Assembly: GCA_020226215.1 (NCBI GenBank)
Contig: CM035229.1
Coordinates: forward strand, 83,593,343 to 83,657,342
From: Sindora glabra
Lineage: Eukaryota; Streptophyta; Magnoliopsida; Fabales; Fabaceae
Reading direction: 5' to 3'
DNA: 64,000 nucleotides
How positions within the stretch are numbered: position 1 is the stretch's first letter; every line of letters starts with the position of its first letter. The translations under genes and the position numbers were made by a program. The notes below the pieces were generated by a model, which saw nothing but the letters and a program-made list of their open reading frames with translations, made no database searches and was not told where the DNA came from. This document shows positions 49,311-61,589 of the stretch, piece by piece.

Positions 49311-51545
49311 ATTTAATATTTTTAAATTATTTATGTGCTTTGATCAACAAATGTTACACATGTAGATTTCAACTAGATTTCTAATGTTTCTTTGAATTAT
49401 ATGAATGTTGATCACCATATGAGGTATATTGAATTTTTTTTTCAATTTACTTTTAACTTGATAATATCAATATAAAATTTAGAATGATATTCGACATCTT
49501 TTATTCCAGTTTCACTTTCTATCTATTAAAGTTCTTTCATGTGTGTGTACACAGTTATAATGGAAGATTGAATTTAGTTCAATATAGGGTTTTAAGAAGA
49601 TTATATTTTATGCAAGTTACCCTACAAATTGAATTATTTAGTTGTCTAACTTTATGGTTTCATAAAGGATTTGTTAGAAAGTGAGGAGAAAAGGTAATAC
49701 GTGATTTAGGTAGAATAACTTGATAGAAACTTTAATTCCTGATTATGCCTTTTACAATGCTCCTATCTTTCAATTTTCCTTTTTATTTAACCTATTAAAC
49801 CTAAAAATAAAACATTATTAATGTAAATCTATAAATCATCAAATTTCTTTGGATTGATCCTGCAAATTCATGTTTTAAAAAACTTTCCACCCTTTTGAAG
49901 TCCTAAAGGAAATATCAACATGCATCACTAACAAATAGGAAGTTTTATTACAAAAGAGTTTAGTTTGCTAGTAGATCTCTTATAGATTATTTATCATTTC
50001 TATCTAGCATTACAAAATTTATATGATTTGCAATGCTTACTATATTTTGGTTGGTATGTATTTGTTTCGTACTACCTTATTTGGAAATGAACATAATTAT
50101 TTAATTTTATGGAATAGACAACGAGTCTTAATTCACAATGAGTAAATTTATCATTTATCTACACTATGTCCTATGATGGAGTTAGTCAAGAAGCTTTAAT
50201 GTGATATGATTGAGTCAACAATCTACAATAAGGGGAAATGAAAATAACACTATAGCTTAAAATTTAATAAAAAAAGTCTAATGGAATGTAATATCTAAAA
50301 AAAATTTGGATTCAATTTTACATGTGGCAAGTTATATCAACTATATGCCTAATTAGTATTGTAAATTCTTTATCAAAAATCTCTAAGAGGAAGAGATATT
50401 GACCTTGCTATTATTAGTTTTCATTGTTCATATTAACTTTGCAACATCATAAAAGCCAAACCTAAATGGAAAAGATGAATAACTGAATATTGTCATATCA
50501 TAAGTGACTTTAAAAGCAAGTTTACAGGTTTCCATTTTAATGCTTTGAAATAAATATCAAATTAGACTTTCATATTTTGTTGGATAATTCTCTTATCCAA
50601 AGTCATTTCCAGTCGAAAAACGCCATTTAAATGGAGTAACGGATCATATTTTGTTATATAATTCTCAGTATCTTAACAAATTAAGGAGAATCTCCTTCTT
50701 GATAACATGCACCACTATGCCATTGTATCCACTTGGTAAGTTATGAAGGAGCTTTGCACATATGACATATATAATGAAAACCAAATTCCTAAAATAGTTA
50801 GTAATGATATATCAATAGTGTCTTGAATATGAATTTTCACCATTGCTTTGAGGTTTTCTCATTTAGGCTCTATTATCCATCCTTGTGGATAGTTGTATGT
50901 TAAAATTTATTCAGTAATCATATATATAGTGTAGGCATCCATCCATCCTTGGCTTCAAAACTTCTACACTTATAAATCTTTATATAGAAAGCAACGTCCA
51001 ATGATATCTTAATTGTATGTCATAATTATAAAGGACTTAGCTGCTAGTCATTGTTTTATATTATATTTGATTCTTTTATTGCATTTATTTTGTAATCTGC
51101 CATTGGTTTTATTGCATCAACTGCAGAGCATGCTTTTATTCTTGCTAAGGTAGCTGTTAATGCAATAAGTATGTCTTGGATATAAATTATATCAAAAACT
51201 ATTATCATTAAACTTATTAATCTATGATCCTTTTTACTCTAGGTTAATTTGTATCTAAGTACCAGTTCTTAATATTTTGATGCTTGCCTGATATTGTTTC
51301 CTTGAAGAATAGATATTGTTTACATAAGTAGATTTACATTTTAGTTTGTGAAGAAATGCTATTTTTTATCATTAATTTAAAGTGACTAAACCCGTTTAAA
51401 ATTGCTCCAAACTAATTTAGTTGGTTATTGTCAGATTAGGCACTTCAGGCAATTGGTCTCGATTGAGATTCGGACATAAATGGCTAAGGGCGGTCAATTA
51501 GAATTAGGCCTGCTAATTGGTCCTACTAACCGATTCCTACCTCTA
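49311..51545. other. Right part of the hAT-like insertion, no gene seen
   Basis: AT-rich with short frames only. The last 150 bases (about 51400-51545) are less AT-rich, with gcctgctaattggtcc and ccgattcctacctcta, in keeping with a hAT terminal region. Confidence 0.4.
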
Positions 51546-52124
51546 GTTAATGACGTCTTTCACTATTTACTTGGTTGCCATTACACATGTCAAGTTTGGT
51601 TTGGCCACCTATATGTCTCAAAACTAATAACTTGAATTCTAACTCTTGGGGCGATTCATTTTAGGATGTTTGTTTCAATAACTCCTAGTGGAGCCTTTGT
51701 TATAGGAAATCTTGCTTATCTTTTATAGCTAACTTGGCTTGACAAATTTGGAAGACTAGAAATAAGCATTTTTTTCATAGGGAATCCTATCATTCCCTCT
51801 ATAACTCTAATTAAAAGGATTACTACTTTTAAAATATTTTTAGATATTATAGTTCCTAAGCTAACTGCTACTCCCTTACCCCTTCTTGCTTTCGTCATTA
51901 GGTCAAAGCTTCCTAAACTAGGCCACCTAAAGGTTAATATGGATGCCTCACTTTAATTTTAGAATAAGAATGCTTTTATTGTTGCAGTGATTTGGAATTC
52001 AGTGGATTAACTTATGTTAAGGAACACTTATGTTATACAAGTATACTCTTCAGCAATGACTAAAATATTGGTAATCAAATAGGAGTCGTTTGCCCCAAAA
52101 AACCTGGCATAAGAAAATATAAGA

Positions 52125-52765
52125 TTTTAACATTTTTATGGCCTAATTTTTTATTGAATTTTTTTCTCACAATCCGATTAATATTTGGGTTAAGGTTCGG
52201 CCATAATTATATGAAATAGGTTAGCCTGATTCAATTATATAAATTTATTTTTATGAATATTATTATACATTATAAAAAGGCAAACATGAATTATAGCTCG
52301 AAGGATTATGCTAAAGAATCAGTGAATATTTGTCATTTATTGTTATTTTTAATTTTCAAGAGAATCTTATGAATAATATTAATTAATAATTTCACCCTAT
52401 ACCCTATATTATAACTATTTTTAATTAATATCATCACATAAGATTCTCTTAAAAATTGAAAATAATAATAAATGAAGGGTATTCATTATTTTTAATGCAA
52501 AAATACTTAATAATATAATTAAATATTTTATATATTTAAATATTTTATTATCTATTCAAATACAAATTTTTATTAAAATATTTATCTTTTATTTAAAAAA
52601 TAATAAAAATTAAAATAATTAAATTTTTGAATGAAGCCTTGGTTTTGTGCAATTTAAATCGAACCGAGTCAAATTTTTTTAAAACTAAATTATCCCAAAG
52701 TCAGAGCATTATATTTTACATAATTATAAATGAAAAGTTCAACTTAAAATCCAATAAACCAATTC
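52125..52765. mobile_element. Small AT-rich insertion splitting the LINE RNase H region
   Basis: LINE RNase H similarity is lost at about 52120 (after the ENIRF-like segment) and resumes at about 52770 (VIGGSFLVESDAQ). The DNA between is AT-rich and non-coding. It holds a fold-back: tcaagagaatcttatg (about 52357-52372) pairs with cataagattctcttaa (about 52437-52452), extending with mismatches to roughly 60-bp arms. It may be a MITE. Target duplications were not resolved. Confidence 0.5.
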
Positions 52766-53189
52766 ATAAGTATCCTAAGTGTTATGGTTATCGGTGGTTC
52801 TTTCCTTGTGGAATCTGATGCTCAGAATATTGTTTTTGCTACCCACATAACGATCTCCTCCTCCATGTTGGAAGCTGAAGCATATTATCAAGGATAATTA
52901 ATTTTGCTTAAGTGTTCGTTCATGCCCGGTGATTTTTGTACCACGTTTCAGCAACTATGTAACTCATTGGCTTACTGCTACATTTTTAATGAGTGTGTGT
53001 CCTGATGACTGGGTTTCAAACCCTCCACCCCCTAGTTTTTTAGGTTCTATATGTTTTTGTTCTTTTGGTTTTGCTGTTTTGTTTGTCTTTATTTTATTTT
53101 ATTTTAATTAATTTTGCGCTTTGTTGTTGTTTCTGTTTTGTTGGCGTTTCTGTCTTCTGTAAAATTATTATGGCAAAAAAAGAAAAATT

Positions 53190-53786
53190 GTGATAATTGT
53201 ACCTATTTTCTCATTTATTAAAACAAGTTAGACCATCTTCTAATAATTTTAATTTTTAACCTTTGAATGCAAATGACATTATTGGTTCGAAAGAGAAGGA
53301 GGCCTGTCAGCTGTAGCTGTACCTCCCAATCCTTTTGCCCTTTTCATCCGTTTGAAAAACTTGCCATTGTCTTTGAGTAAAGCGTGTGGGACCCACAAAT
53401 TGTCTCCCAAAAAAAGGAAAAACGAAAAAAAAGGAAAAAGAGGAAGGGAGGATATTGATTTCATTTTACAGTTTTAAACAGTTTCTAATCCACATTTATT
53501 AATTATGCAAAAAGTGAAGCATGATTAATTCCAGCCTTCACCCATTTTTAAACACTATGATTATCATTATGGACCACCATTTTTCAAAAGGAAATAGGTT
53601 TAAGAAAAACAAAAGCCTCAAACTAGCCAAACAATGTTTTTTTGCACGTATTTTGTAAACCACAGCCACAGGCATGCATGAGACAAACAAAAACAATCCT
53701 GACCTGCTAATTCGTTGACAACCAAGCACACCCATTAATATTTTTTAAAATTTTTTATTAAAAAATCAAAATTTCAATTCTATATC
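53190..53786. other. Intergenic and 3' region of the At3g17950-like gene
   Basis: About 600 bases with no supported gene. Short minus-strand frames at 53279-53464 and 53538-53735 lack similarity and overlap low-complexity AAAAGGAAAAA. Part probably serves as the 3' UTR of the minus-strand gene ending at 53787. Confidence 0.45.
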
Positions 53787-54509
53787 TTATGATGCTGCAC
53801 CGCCACTACAGATCCCAGTTAGAGAAACCGGAAATCTATTACAAAGACTTCCCGCAGTCGATGCCCCATCATCATCGGCAGCCGGAGGCAGGACCCTGCC
53901 GTTAGCAAACAACACCCGCCCATTATTCTGCTGACCCATCACCATTCCTTCAAGCTCTGCCGCCGTACCGTAGAATGCACCGTCCCCGAACTTCCGTTCG
54001 ACCTCGAGAAACTCACCCAGGGAAGCTGGCCTCGAGTCGCCGTCGCGACACAACTGCCACCACTTCCTTCGTCGTTCAGCCACGATCGCCGCCGCATTCG
54101 CCGCACTCGCGTTGACCTTTTTCTTTTTCTGGGGCTTGTTGCTTCTCCGCGAACCCCCCAACGTCGTGACGGCAGCAGTGGCAGCATGAGGGTCCCGGTG
54201 TTGCGATGGACCTCTGAAAGCAATCGCCGGGAAGTTTACGCCCATTAAAGTGCCCAATGTGGTACTTCTATCATGGAAGAATGATCCCGTAGACTATGAA
54301 AATTTGAATTCAAATTCCAAAGAGATGAAAGTAATAAGTGAAAATAAATAAAACCCAGAAAAATCAAAGCGAAAAAGAGCACTGCGAGTGGAAAAGGAGG
54401 AGTTTTTTTTTTAAGAATTAATCACCTCAGTGTCAAGATCGGAGGAGGAAATGGAGGAGATAGTGGGCGAAGATGCTGGCGGCACCAATTCACTATTTGG
54501 ATCTAACAT
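53787..54509 (-). CDS. At3g17950-like plant protein of unknown function, 196 aa
   Basis: Two minus-strand exons, 54509-54426 and 54293-53787, meet in phase 0 at GT-AG sites and give 196 residues. The N-terminus (MLDPNSELVPPASSPT, then a Ser-rich SSDLDTE/STGSFFHDRSTTLG) runs into TLMGVNFPAIAFRGPS. A Lys-rich patch (KPQKKKKV) could be a nuclear localisation signal. The best-conserved part is ERRRKWWQLCRDGDSRPASLGEFLEVERKFGDGAFYG (two segments, about residues 100-135). It ends PVSLTGICSGGAAS. I match it from memory to the plant family typified by At3g17950; no function or fold is known to me. The first exon would be missed if only the longer open frame were read. Confidence 0.85.
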
Positions 54510-54599
54510 TTCTCCGCGTTTCTGTAGTTTTTGCCCTGCGCTTGTGAATTGTTATTATAGGTTTTTTGTGACTAAAGCACGAGAGAGGATATGGAAATG

Positions 54600-57570
54600 G
54601 AAGGACGGAGAGGGATTGTGTTTGAAATGATTAAGGCTAACCAATTGGGTCATGAGGTATTTCAGCTTTAAGAATGGGGTCCAAGCACTTCCATCTAAGT
54701 AATGGAATTTTGGTAAAAATTCGCAAGCATAGTTCCGTTTCATTTTTAAAAAAATTACCGCTAAAATTTACAGTGATACAATGATATGTGATTTTTTTTT
54801 TTAAAAAAAAAGTCTGGACATTCAATCAATTCAATTTTATTAGATACTTCCATTAGACTCAAACAGTAAAGTTAAAAAGAAGGAGGAAAATCTAGTTTTC
54901 TTAGCCTCTGAATCTTTTTGGTTAACAGAGTGTAGTACCACTGTAATCGTATGCAAACTTCTTTAGATTCTTATTGCTCGAATTCGATTGAAGAAGTAAA
55001 AATATACATCATTAATTTAATGGTATAACGATGCCCATCAAATCTAATCTCAATACTTCATTTTTCTCAGATACGTAAAACAAGCTTGTAACTGCAGGCA
55101 ACCCATAGTTATGTTGTCCTCAATTACAAGCTAATACAAGCAATTTTGCATGAAACTCGCATTTGATGCGGGCTTATGCGAACTTGATTGTTACTAAAAA
55201 ATTATTTTTAATTTTTTTTTTATATTTAGGTCTAATATATATTAAAAAAATTTAAGTTAATTATTTCCTAACAAATTTGATATAATTTCTATACTTTAAT
55301 TTAATTTTTTACTCAAATAATTCAATAAAAATTAAAATATTAAAATATAATTTATACATTATAAAATAAAATAATTAATAAAAATATTAAAAAATATGGA
55401 CTACTCGCAGGCAAGCCATATGAAGCTCGCATCGGGCAAAGCTCGTATAAGACCGTCTCGCCCATTTTACATGTCTAATTTTTCTTCATGATTTGCATTC
55501 AATCTATCTTGATCATCAGTAGAATCAGTAGAAGTTTGGAAAAGAAAATTAATTTTAAAAAATAAAAATTAAATTTAATGTTAAAAATAAAAAAATTAAC
55601 ATGTTTATAAAAATATTAAAACTTTAATATTAATATAATATTAGAAAATTTTCTCTTTTGGAGATATTAACATTATTTGAGGCATTTTTATACCATTGTG
55701 TTTTTAGGAGAAGTTATGATATATTATTCAGTCAGTAATGTACTGATATATAACTAAATTTAATTGTTAATTGAGTTTTTTTTTAAAAATAAAGCCAAAT
55801 TTTGTATATTTAATTAATGATCGGATCATAGTAATATATTATTAAAATAAAAATTTCCATAAAATTTTAAAAAGTTGGATTGGTAAAAAGTTGACGTACG
55901 ACTGTTATATGGGACAAAAGTAGAGAGCTGTTGGTGAACAGTCGAGGTTCTGTTATAGGGCTGAGACGGCAAGTTGGTGAATCATTATGCCAAGAGCATC
56001 ACAGTCACAATCCAAGCAAAATGCAAGAAAATAAGAGTGATATCTCGAATTTGTATTGGCATCATTTGTTAAAATTGAACCATTCACTTTAAATAGAATA
56101 TATCCACATTAAATCATATATTGAAAAAATAGATTATCGCTATTATATAAATCCTCAATTTAAGTATAAGATAGCAAGATAACTTCAGTCTTGTAATGGA
56201 CGGGGCTATCGCATGATGTGATGTCTCAACCGAAAATTGATCATTAACTTGATATCTTCATCACATGTGAATCTCCACGCCCAACCATACCCATTCACAT
56301 TTGCCAACGGGAAATGCATATTTCATAGTAATTATATTCACATTATTTATTAAATAATCATATCAAGCTTCTTCCCCCCCCCCCCCCCTTTTTTTTGGGG
56401 TAGAATCTAGCACAAGAGGGGCAGGGAATGAAAGGGGGCAGAGGCGAGGCTATCGTACATGGTGGACGAGCTATCCAAACACAATCGAATGGTCCTATCT
56501 TAGCTCCCACTATACTCGTGGTATTTGTGGGTCATCTTTCAACTTTACAGTTCATCGTGGACAGCCGATTCATGTGAAAAGCTTCCACACACATACACTA
56601 CTCATTAACACCCAACCAAAAAGTTCAACCATTTTGAAGGCAAAAAGGTTTCCCTTGTCAAAATGACTCGGATCAGATTTTTCTAGTGCAAAATGTATCT
56701 TGAGAATGATTTCAACTTCATGCTTCATCACAAAAAAGCCAGTCATCTGTAGGCATGTTGGTTTTAACAGATTCTATTTGTTCTTATTCTGTAAAGTATG
56801 TAATAAACGAGATCGAATAAATCCAAATAAGTGAAACCGCAAAATGTGTAATAAGCGAAATTAAACAAATCTAAATGAGTATAACTAACATTGCTCATTT
56901 AAGATAGAACACCATTTATGTGCTTTCATTTCCCTTTTTTGATCAGCATCCCTTTGCTAGTAATCTATATCAGTGTAATCCTCAGAGTGGTCCCATTAAA
57001 ATTGATTCGGACTTTCAGTACAGCAATTACAATTCTTCATACTTAGACCTTATTATGACAAAGCAGAGACACGGCAGAGGCATCCCGATCATATTCATAA
57101 AACAGAACCAAAGCCAGTGATGCTCTGCCGCACAGGAGGCCCCTTATTAGTGATCAGAAGGATGAAAAAAGAACGAAAAAAGAGGCATCTTCCAATCAGT
57201 CTTGAGACTTGCAGAGTCTCTAATTCTCCATTCTGTCAACATCCATTACAGTCTAGCAAGCTTTCAAAACTATGCACTTCTAAAGGCATCTCCAGTAAAA
57301 GAACTAAGTGAAAAAGATGATCAAACAACAATGCTGGGAAATTAGTTGGTCAAAGCTAAATTAAAATGTAAAGAAATGATAAAGAAAATGCTGGATAAAA
57401 TTCTGCAATTGAAAATATGAACATGTGCACACAATTACACCCCATGTGGTTGTGTAAGCCATATCTATTGTATCAACAAAATGCCAATGCACAGTATCAA
57501 ATTTGAATTCTAACTTCCTATATCCTGTGGATTCTGGTAGAAATTAAAATCTATCCTGAGCATATAAACT
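54600..57570. other. Intergenic DNA with transposon-like fragments
   Basis: No gene is supported. 55130-55490 holds a stretch with gcatttgatgcgggcttatg and, inverted further on, gcccattttacatgtctaat around an AT-rich core, resembling decayed hAT-type repeats. A run of about 16 C next to T and G runs lies at 56375-56400. Plus-strand open frames at 56920-57311 have no recognisable similarity. Confidence 0.45.
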
Positions 57571-57579
57571 AAATGAGAT

Positions 57580-59075
57580 CTACATGGAAGACAAATCATG
57601 AACATAATCATTCCACATTTCAGTTGCAATAGAATCCCTCAACTGTGAAGCAAGTTCAACTTGCCGTCTATCAAAGGTATCATCCAGTGAATGGGTCTCA
57701 ACATATGACCTCGATGGTGGTTCCATCTCTAATGGGGGCAGTGACTCTTCCGGTTGAAACAAGATGTCCTCTTCATACGTTTTGAAAATCAAATCACTTG
57801 GGTTCTCCCTGCGGATGTAGTTGTGTAATGCACATGCTGCGACAACCAACTTCACTTGTGTTTGTAATGGGTACGGAGGAGCAGACATCAATATAGGAAA
57901 TCGTGCCTTTAAAACCCCAAAAGTCCTATCAGTTGCATTCCTTAATAATGAGTGCCGTTGATTGAACATCTCTCTTGCATCCTGTGGATGGTAACCGCTG
58001 GGAAATTCCTTCAAGTGAAGAGGAGTACTAGGATATGGAGCAAGGAAACCTGGCACATTTGCGTACTTGTTGTCTACAAGGTAGTATTTACCTGTATCAT
58101 AGCAAGTTCACTGTCATTATTACAATCGTTCTTATTACCATATGCTAGTTCTAAAACAAAATTGTCAGTGTACAGATTTCATAGAAAAAAATTCCTTCCA
58201 TCTCTTGAAGCATAAAGATCAGTTGACCTCCCCAAAGATATAATGGCATTTCAGAAGCATTACCTACTTAAATTATGATTACATTACAAATATATAAATT
58301 ACCTTCAGGGACCTGCAATCTATTTCTCCTTGTGATTGCTGATTTGTAAACTTGAAAGTCAGAAGCGGATCCTTCCCAGCCAGCCAAAACATAATGGAAC
58401 CTGAAGTCAAATGAGCATGCTGCCAGAACATTCTGTGAAAGTAGACCATTCTTATTGCGGAAAGGTCCTTGTTCATCCACGCCAACCATCACTGGTATGT
58501 GTATGCTGTCAACTGCTCCCACACAATCCTAATAGAAAATACTGAAAAAATTGAGACAGCATAATCCCCAAAAAGGTACTAATCTAACCCAACTATAGAA
58601 ATCTAACCTTAAAATAAGGATAGAATCTAGGATCTTCAAAGATTTCTGAAGGAACATCAGAGCCTGGAGGCTGGAAGAAATCCAGCGAAATGGACATTAT
58701 TGCATTCAAAACATTGTTGAAGTGACGACTAATAGTTTCTCCAGAATAACGGAATAACTCCTGAACTGCCCGTGTCCGCAGATTATGACCGATTATGAAC
58801 ATAAATATGGCCAGTTGTTCCTCAATTTTGATTCGATTTGTGTGACGTAATAAGCCCTTGGCTTGAAAAATATCACACAACTTATAAAATACACGCCTAT
58901 CCATTCGAAAGTTATCTAGGCAACGTTCATTCTGACCATTAAGCACTTCGTCTACAAATTTTGCACCAGTAGATGCTAAATAACTTTGTTCCTTGGGCAT
59001 GTGATTCCCGGAGACTCCATCTTTTTCCTCTTCAGAACTCTCCATCAGTGAACGAAGACTGATTTTGAAAGACAT
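57580..59075 (-). CDS. ALP1/HARBI1-like protein derived from a Harbinger transposase, 401 aa
   Basis: Three minus-strand exons join in phase: 59075-58608, 58528-58303 and 58091-57580, giving 401 residues without stop or shift. The N-terminal half (CLDNFRMDRRVFYKLCDIF, IEEQLAIFMFIIGHNLRTRAV, YSGETISRHFNNVL) is the helical Harbinger N-terminal region with a DNA-binding-type helix. The nuclease fold follows: GAVDSIHIPV gives the first Asp, GSASDFQVYKSAI the second, and NQRHSLLRNATDRTFGVLK has Asp where the active family has Glu (IERTFG). A family C-terminal motif, AACALHNYIRRENPSD, follows. With the third acidic residue altered and no terminal repeats seen, a domesticated gene is more likely than an active element. 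Arabidopsis ALP1, a relative, acts with Polycomb complexes; whether this one does is unknown. A likely 5' UTR intron runs from 60781 to about 59094. Confidence 0.9.
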
Positions 59076-60781
59076 TGCATATCAGCGCACAAAACTACAA
59101 AAGACACAAATGCTAAATCATGTAAAATATAAATCAAGAACAAAAGAGCCGGGTCGTACAAGTCATTTTTATAGCTATATAAAAGGAAAAGGCATCCTCA
59201 GAATTAATTCGATCAATTAACCCTATATACTGTATCATCTATAGGAGACAACTTCCTAGTTTGACCATGCTTGATAAATCTCACTTTATGGGCTTATATA
59301 GAAACAATAACTGTCTCTTCCCTTATATTCCACATAAACTAAGGGGCTGGTATGATTCCCGCTATGTATCACAAGACAGCCATTAACCATGCTTATCTGT
59401 GTAACAAGTGATTACAGTTACCCAGTGGTCTGTCGTATCATAAGAGCCAACAGTTCCTCTAGATGATATGAAGATTAAACGTATGGAACCATGAGCCACA
59501 GTTGCTCATTATAAATGTAAAAAACCATAAAAAAGCAAGTTCAACCACTGATGTACTACACTCGTATCATAGTTTCATTGTATAATTACTCAAAGGCAAA
59601 TCTAGCTCAAACTCTTGAAGGACTAAGTGTTACTATACTAATATAGAATTATTAATTTTGCTTTGATATTTGTCTTGTTTTCTATTTGACTCCTTTAGTT
59701 TGAGATTTAGAAATAGGTAACCGTAAGATGAAATTATTCAACCTATCAAGTATGATCTCTCATAGAATTACCCATTATTTAATATAAGAAAACAAATCAC
59801 CAGATCGATTTAAGCAGAATATATACATATATTTTTTTGGTAAAAGTATTTTATTTTGTTAAAACAATTTCCACAGATCTCCAATAATTTTCTTTGAGAT
59901 TTTTGTTTGATGTCAAAATACTTCAGCAACAGATTTTGTATAACTCGATATTCAGTGCCTACAAGAAATAGGATATCATTGAACTTCTATGAATGCAGTA
60001 AGACTCCAAAGACAAGAACTTAGAAGTCATTAATTCTAGTCAACCTCTCACCTAGCCCAAAAATTTACCTTTTTCTTTTCCCTGACGTTTGACGGTTTCA
60101 TTAAATTCCTCGAGATGCTGCACCATTACACACAAAAAGATACCTACCAGGAATCAAAATTTAACATCCTACAGAGCACAAAAATGGTCGTTTACACAAA
60201 CAGATATAATCAAACATCATCAATACCCGCATTACAGAAATGATGGGTTTTTGAGTGCCTTTATAGAAAGAGGTCATTCTATTGTTTCCGTTGAGGAGGA
60301 TATCGTGTCCTCCTTCATCTGTTTACCTATTCTTTACTTCCGATGTCTTCTTCTTCCGTAAACAATGCTCATATGGTAAGAAAACCACAACACACCTGAG
60401 AGAGAGTACGTATAATGCAGTAGCCAGAAGCAGAGAGATATATATTCACATTACAAATAAGTAACAGCACAAAGCAAATAACACAAAGGAACAAAAATTT
60501 ATTCAGCAAAAAAACAAAAAACAAAAAAAAAGCAGAAACCCCAGTAGAGAATCCACTATCAGTTGCTTCATGGAAGGTTTCACCCTCGGGTTGGGCAGCT
60601 CATAAAGCACAAAAACAATAATCCAATTTCCCAAAGGCATAAAAACACCGCATTTATGCGGGACAATTATTTCCATTGATGTTCATTGTAGTCTTAAATC
60701 AAGACAAATCGCAAGAAAATAAAAATTTCAACCAATTCTCGGCAACAGAAAATTGACTGCGGTTGCGAATTAGAGTCATAC

Positions 60782-61010
60782 CTGATCACTAAGTTCAACG
60801 TTCCGTCAAGAATTCCAAAGAGCGATTACGTAGAGGACGAATATCGGCGTGAGATGAACCATCTTCCGATACTTTGAGCTTCGCCGAAGCAGGAAATACG
60901 AGGCGCGAGTAACGTTCTGTGTATAAAAGCTGAGGCTTTTTCACCAGTAACGCGGTCTTTGAGAATTTTGGATGGATTGTTTTTTCCTTTTGTCCTTGTG
61001 CGTCCACTCT
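60782..61010 (-). other. Probable 5' UTR exon of the ALP1-like gene
   Basis: On the minus strand this GC-richer block ends at agtgatcag/gtatgac (donor at 60781), a good plant donor. The next acceptor, tttgtag at about 59094, lies 19 bases before the start codon. It includes part of an 81-codon open frame (60795-61040) that has no family similarity and would not be needed for the protein. The TSS is not determined. Confidence 0.5.
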
Positions 61011-61011
61011 A

Positions 61012-61585
61012 GGGATGGTAAGAGGGCAAAGTAATAACAAATTGGTAGCATACTATCCCGGTCCGTAGTTGTGTGGAGCCCGTCTCCGATTCTTGCCCCG
61101 CCTCCGATTGCAAGACAAGTTAATGCTCTGCTCATGTGATTCGTAGGGTATCAGTGATCCGCAGGAAAATCGAAATTTTTTTTAAAAAAATTAAAAAAAT
61201 TGAAAAAAATATTAAAATTTATAAATTTTAAATATACACATAATTAATATTTAATATTTAATTTAATACAATAATATTAATTTAAAATTACATATAAATT
61301 ATTTAATTAATCTTAAATTTAAAAAATAATTAAGATAAGTATTTTTTTAATTATAAAATTATTACAATATATTTATAATAATATATGTTTTTAAGTATAA
61401 TTAAAAAAATAATTTATTAATTTGAGGCAAGGTAGGGCACCATGAGATAATATTGTCTTATTTCATAAAATTACTTTAAGGCAAAAATTTGCCCTGCGCC
61501 TTGTCTTATAAGACAAAAATTGATATCAAATTCTCGCTCCATAGAATAAAATTCGTGATCCGTTTTTTTGCCACCCTTGCTCACG
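61012..61585. mobile_element. Candidate small DNA transposon
   Basis: The ends agggatggtaa (about 61012) and ttgccaccctt (about 61570-61580) are an imperfect inverted match (aagggtggcaa). Flanking them inside are GC-rich blocks with cccggtcc and tgccccgcc, and at the other end gccctgcgccttgtc, around an AT-rich core. This is the layout of degenerate hAT-like elements in plants. No clear target duplication was found. Confidence 0.35.
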
Positions 61586-61589
61586 AATT

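Larger units (their letters stand above)
44803..51545. mobile_element. hAT-like insertion in the LINE, about 6.7 kb
   Basis: It starts taggggtggg (44803) and ends cctacctcta (51545), i.e. tagaggtagg on the other strand, an 8 of 10 inverted match. The flanks gttaagga (44795-44802) and gttaatga (51546-51553) match at 7 of 8, the 8-bp duplication length expected for hAT elements. The LINE reading frame continues across the site if the insertion and one flank copy are removed. No transposase is recognisable inside. The interior holds inverted copia LTRs (45.5-49.3 kb) and AT-rich DNA. The 60- to 66-codon open frames at 44924 and 49484 are unrecognised. Confidence 0.7.
42950..53186 (+). mobile_element. 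L1-type LINE, decayed and broken by two insertions
   Basis: Three collinear pieces belong together. Piece A (about 42957-44802) has reverse transcriptase blocks ILANKLKL, IQNALIKGR, MAIKLDINKAYDRL, and FANNSLIF where FADD is expected. The 3' part of the pol follows: MSCFKFPA, IESLMARFWW, GFRNLNLFKKAFLAK and HFMWHALFN. Piece B (51546-about 52120) continues with DVFHYLLGCHYTCQVWFG, LAWQIWKTRNKHFF-like sequence and the start of RNase H (LKVNMDAS). Piece C (about 52770-53186) has the RNase H end (SFLVESDAQNIVFA, VPRFSNYVTHWL) and a T-rich 3' tail ending in atggcaaaaaaagaaaaa. Stops and frameshifts are frequent. The 5' end and ORF1 are not seen. Confidence 0.82.

Noticed and set aside
60795..61040. 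81-codon minus-strand frame as a separate protein or an N-terminal exon
   Set aside because: It ends in a stop before a good splice donor, has no similarity, and the ALP1-like protein already has a complete N-terminus. A 5' UTR exon explains it better.
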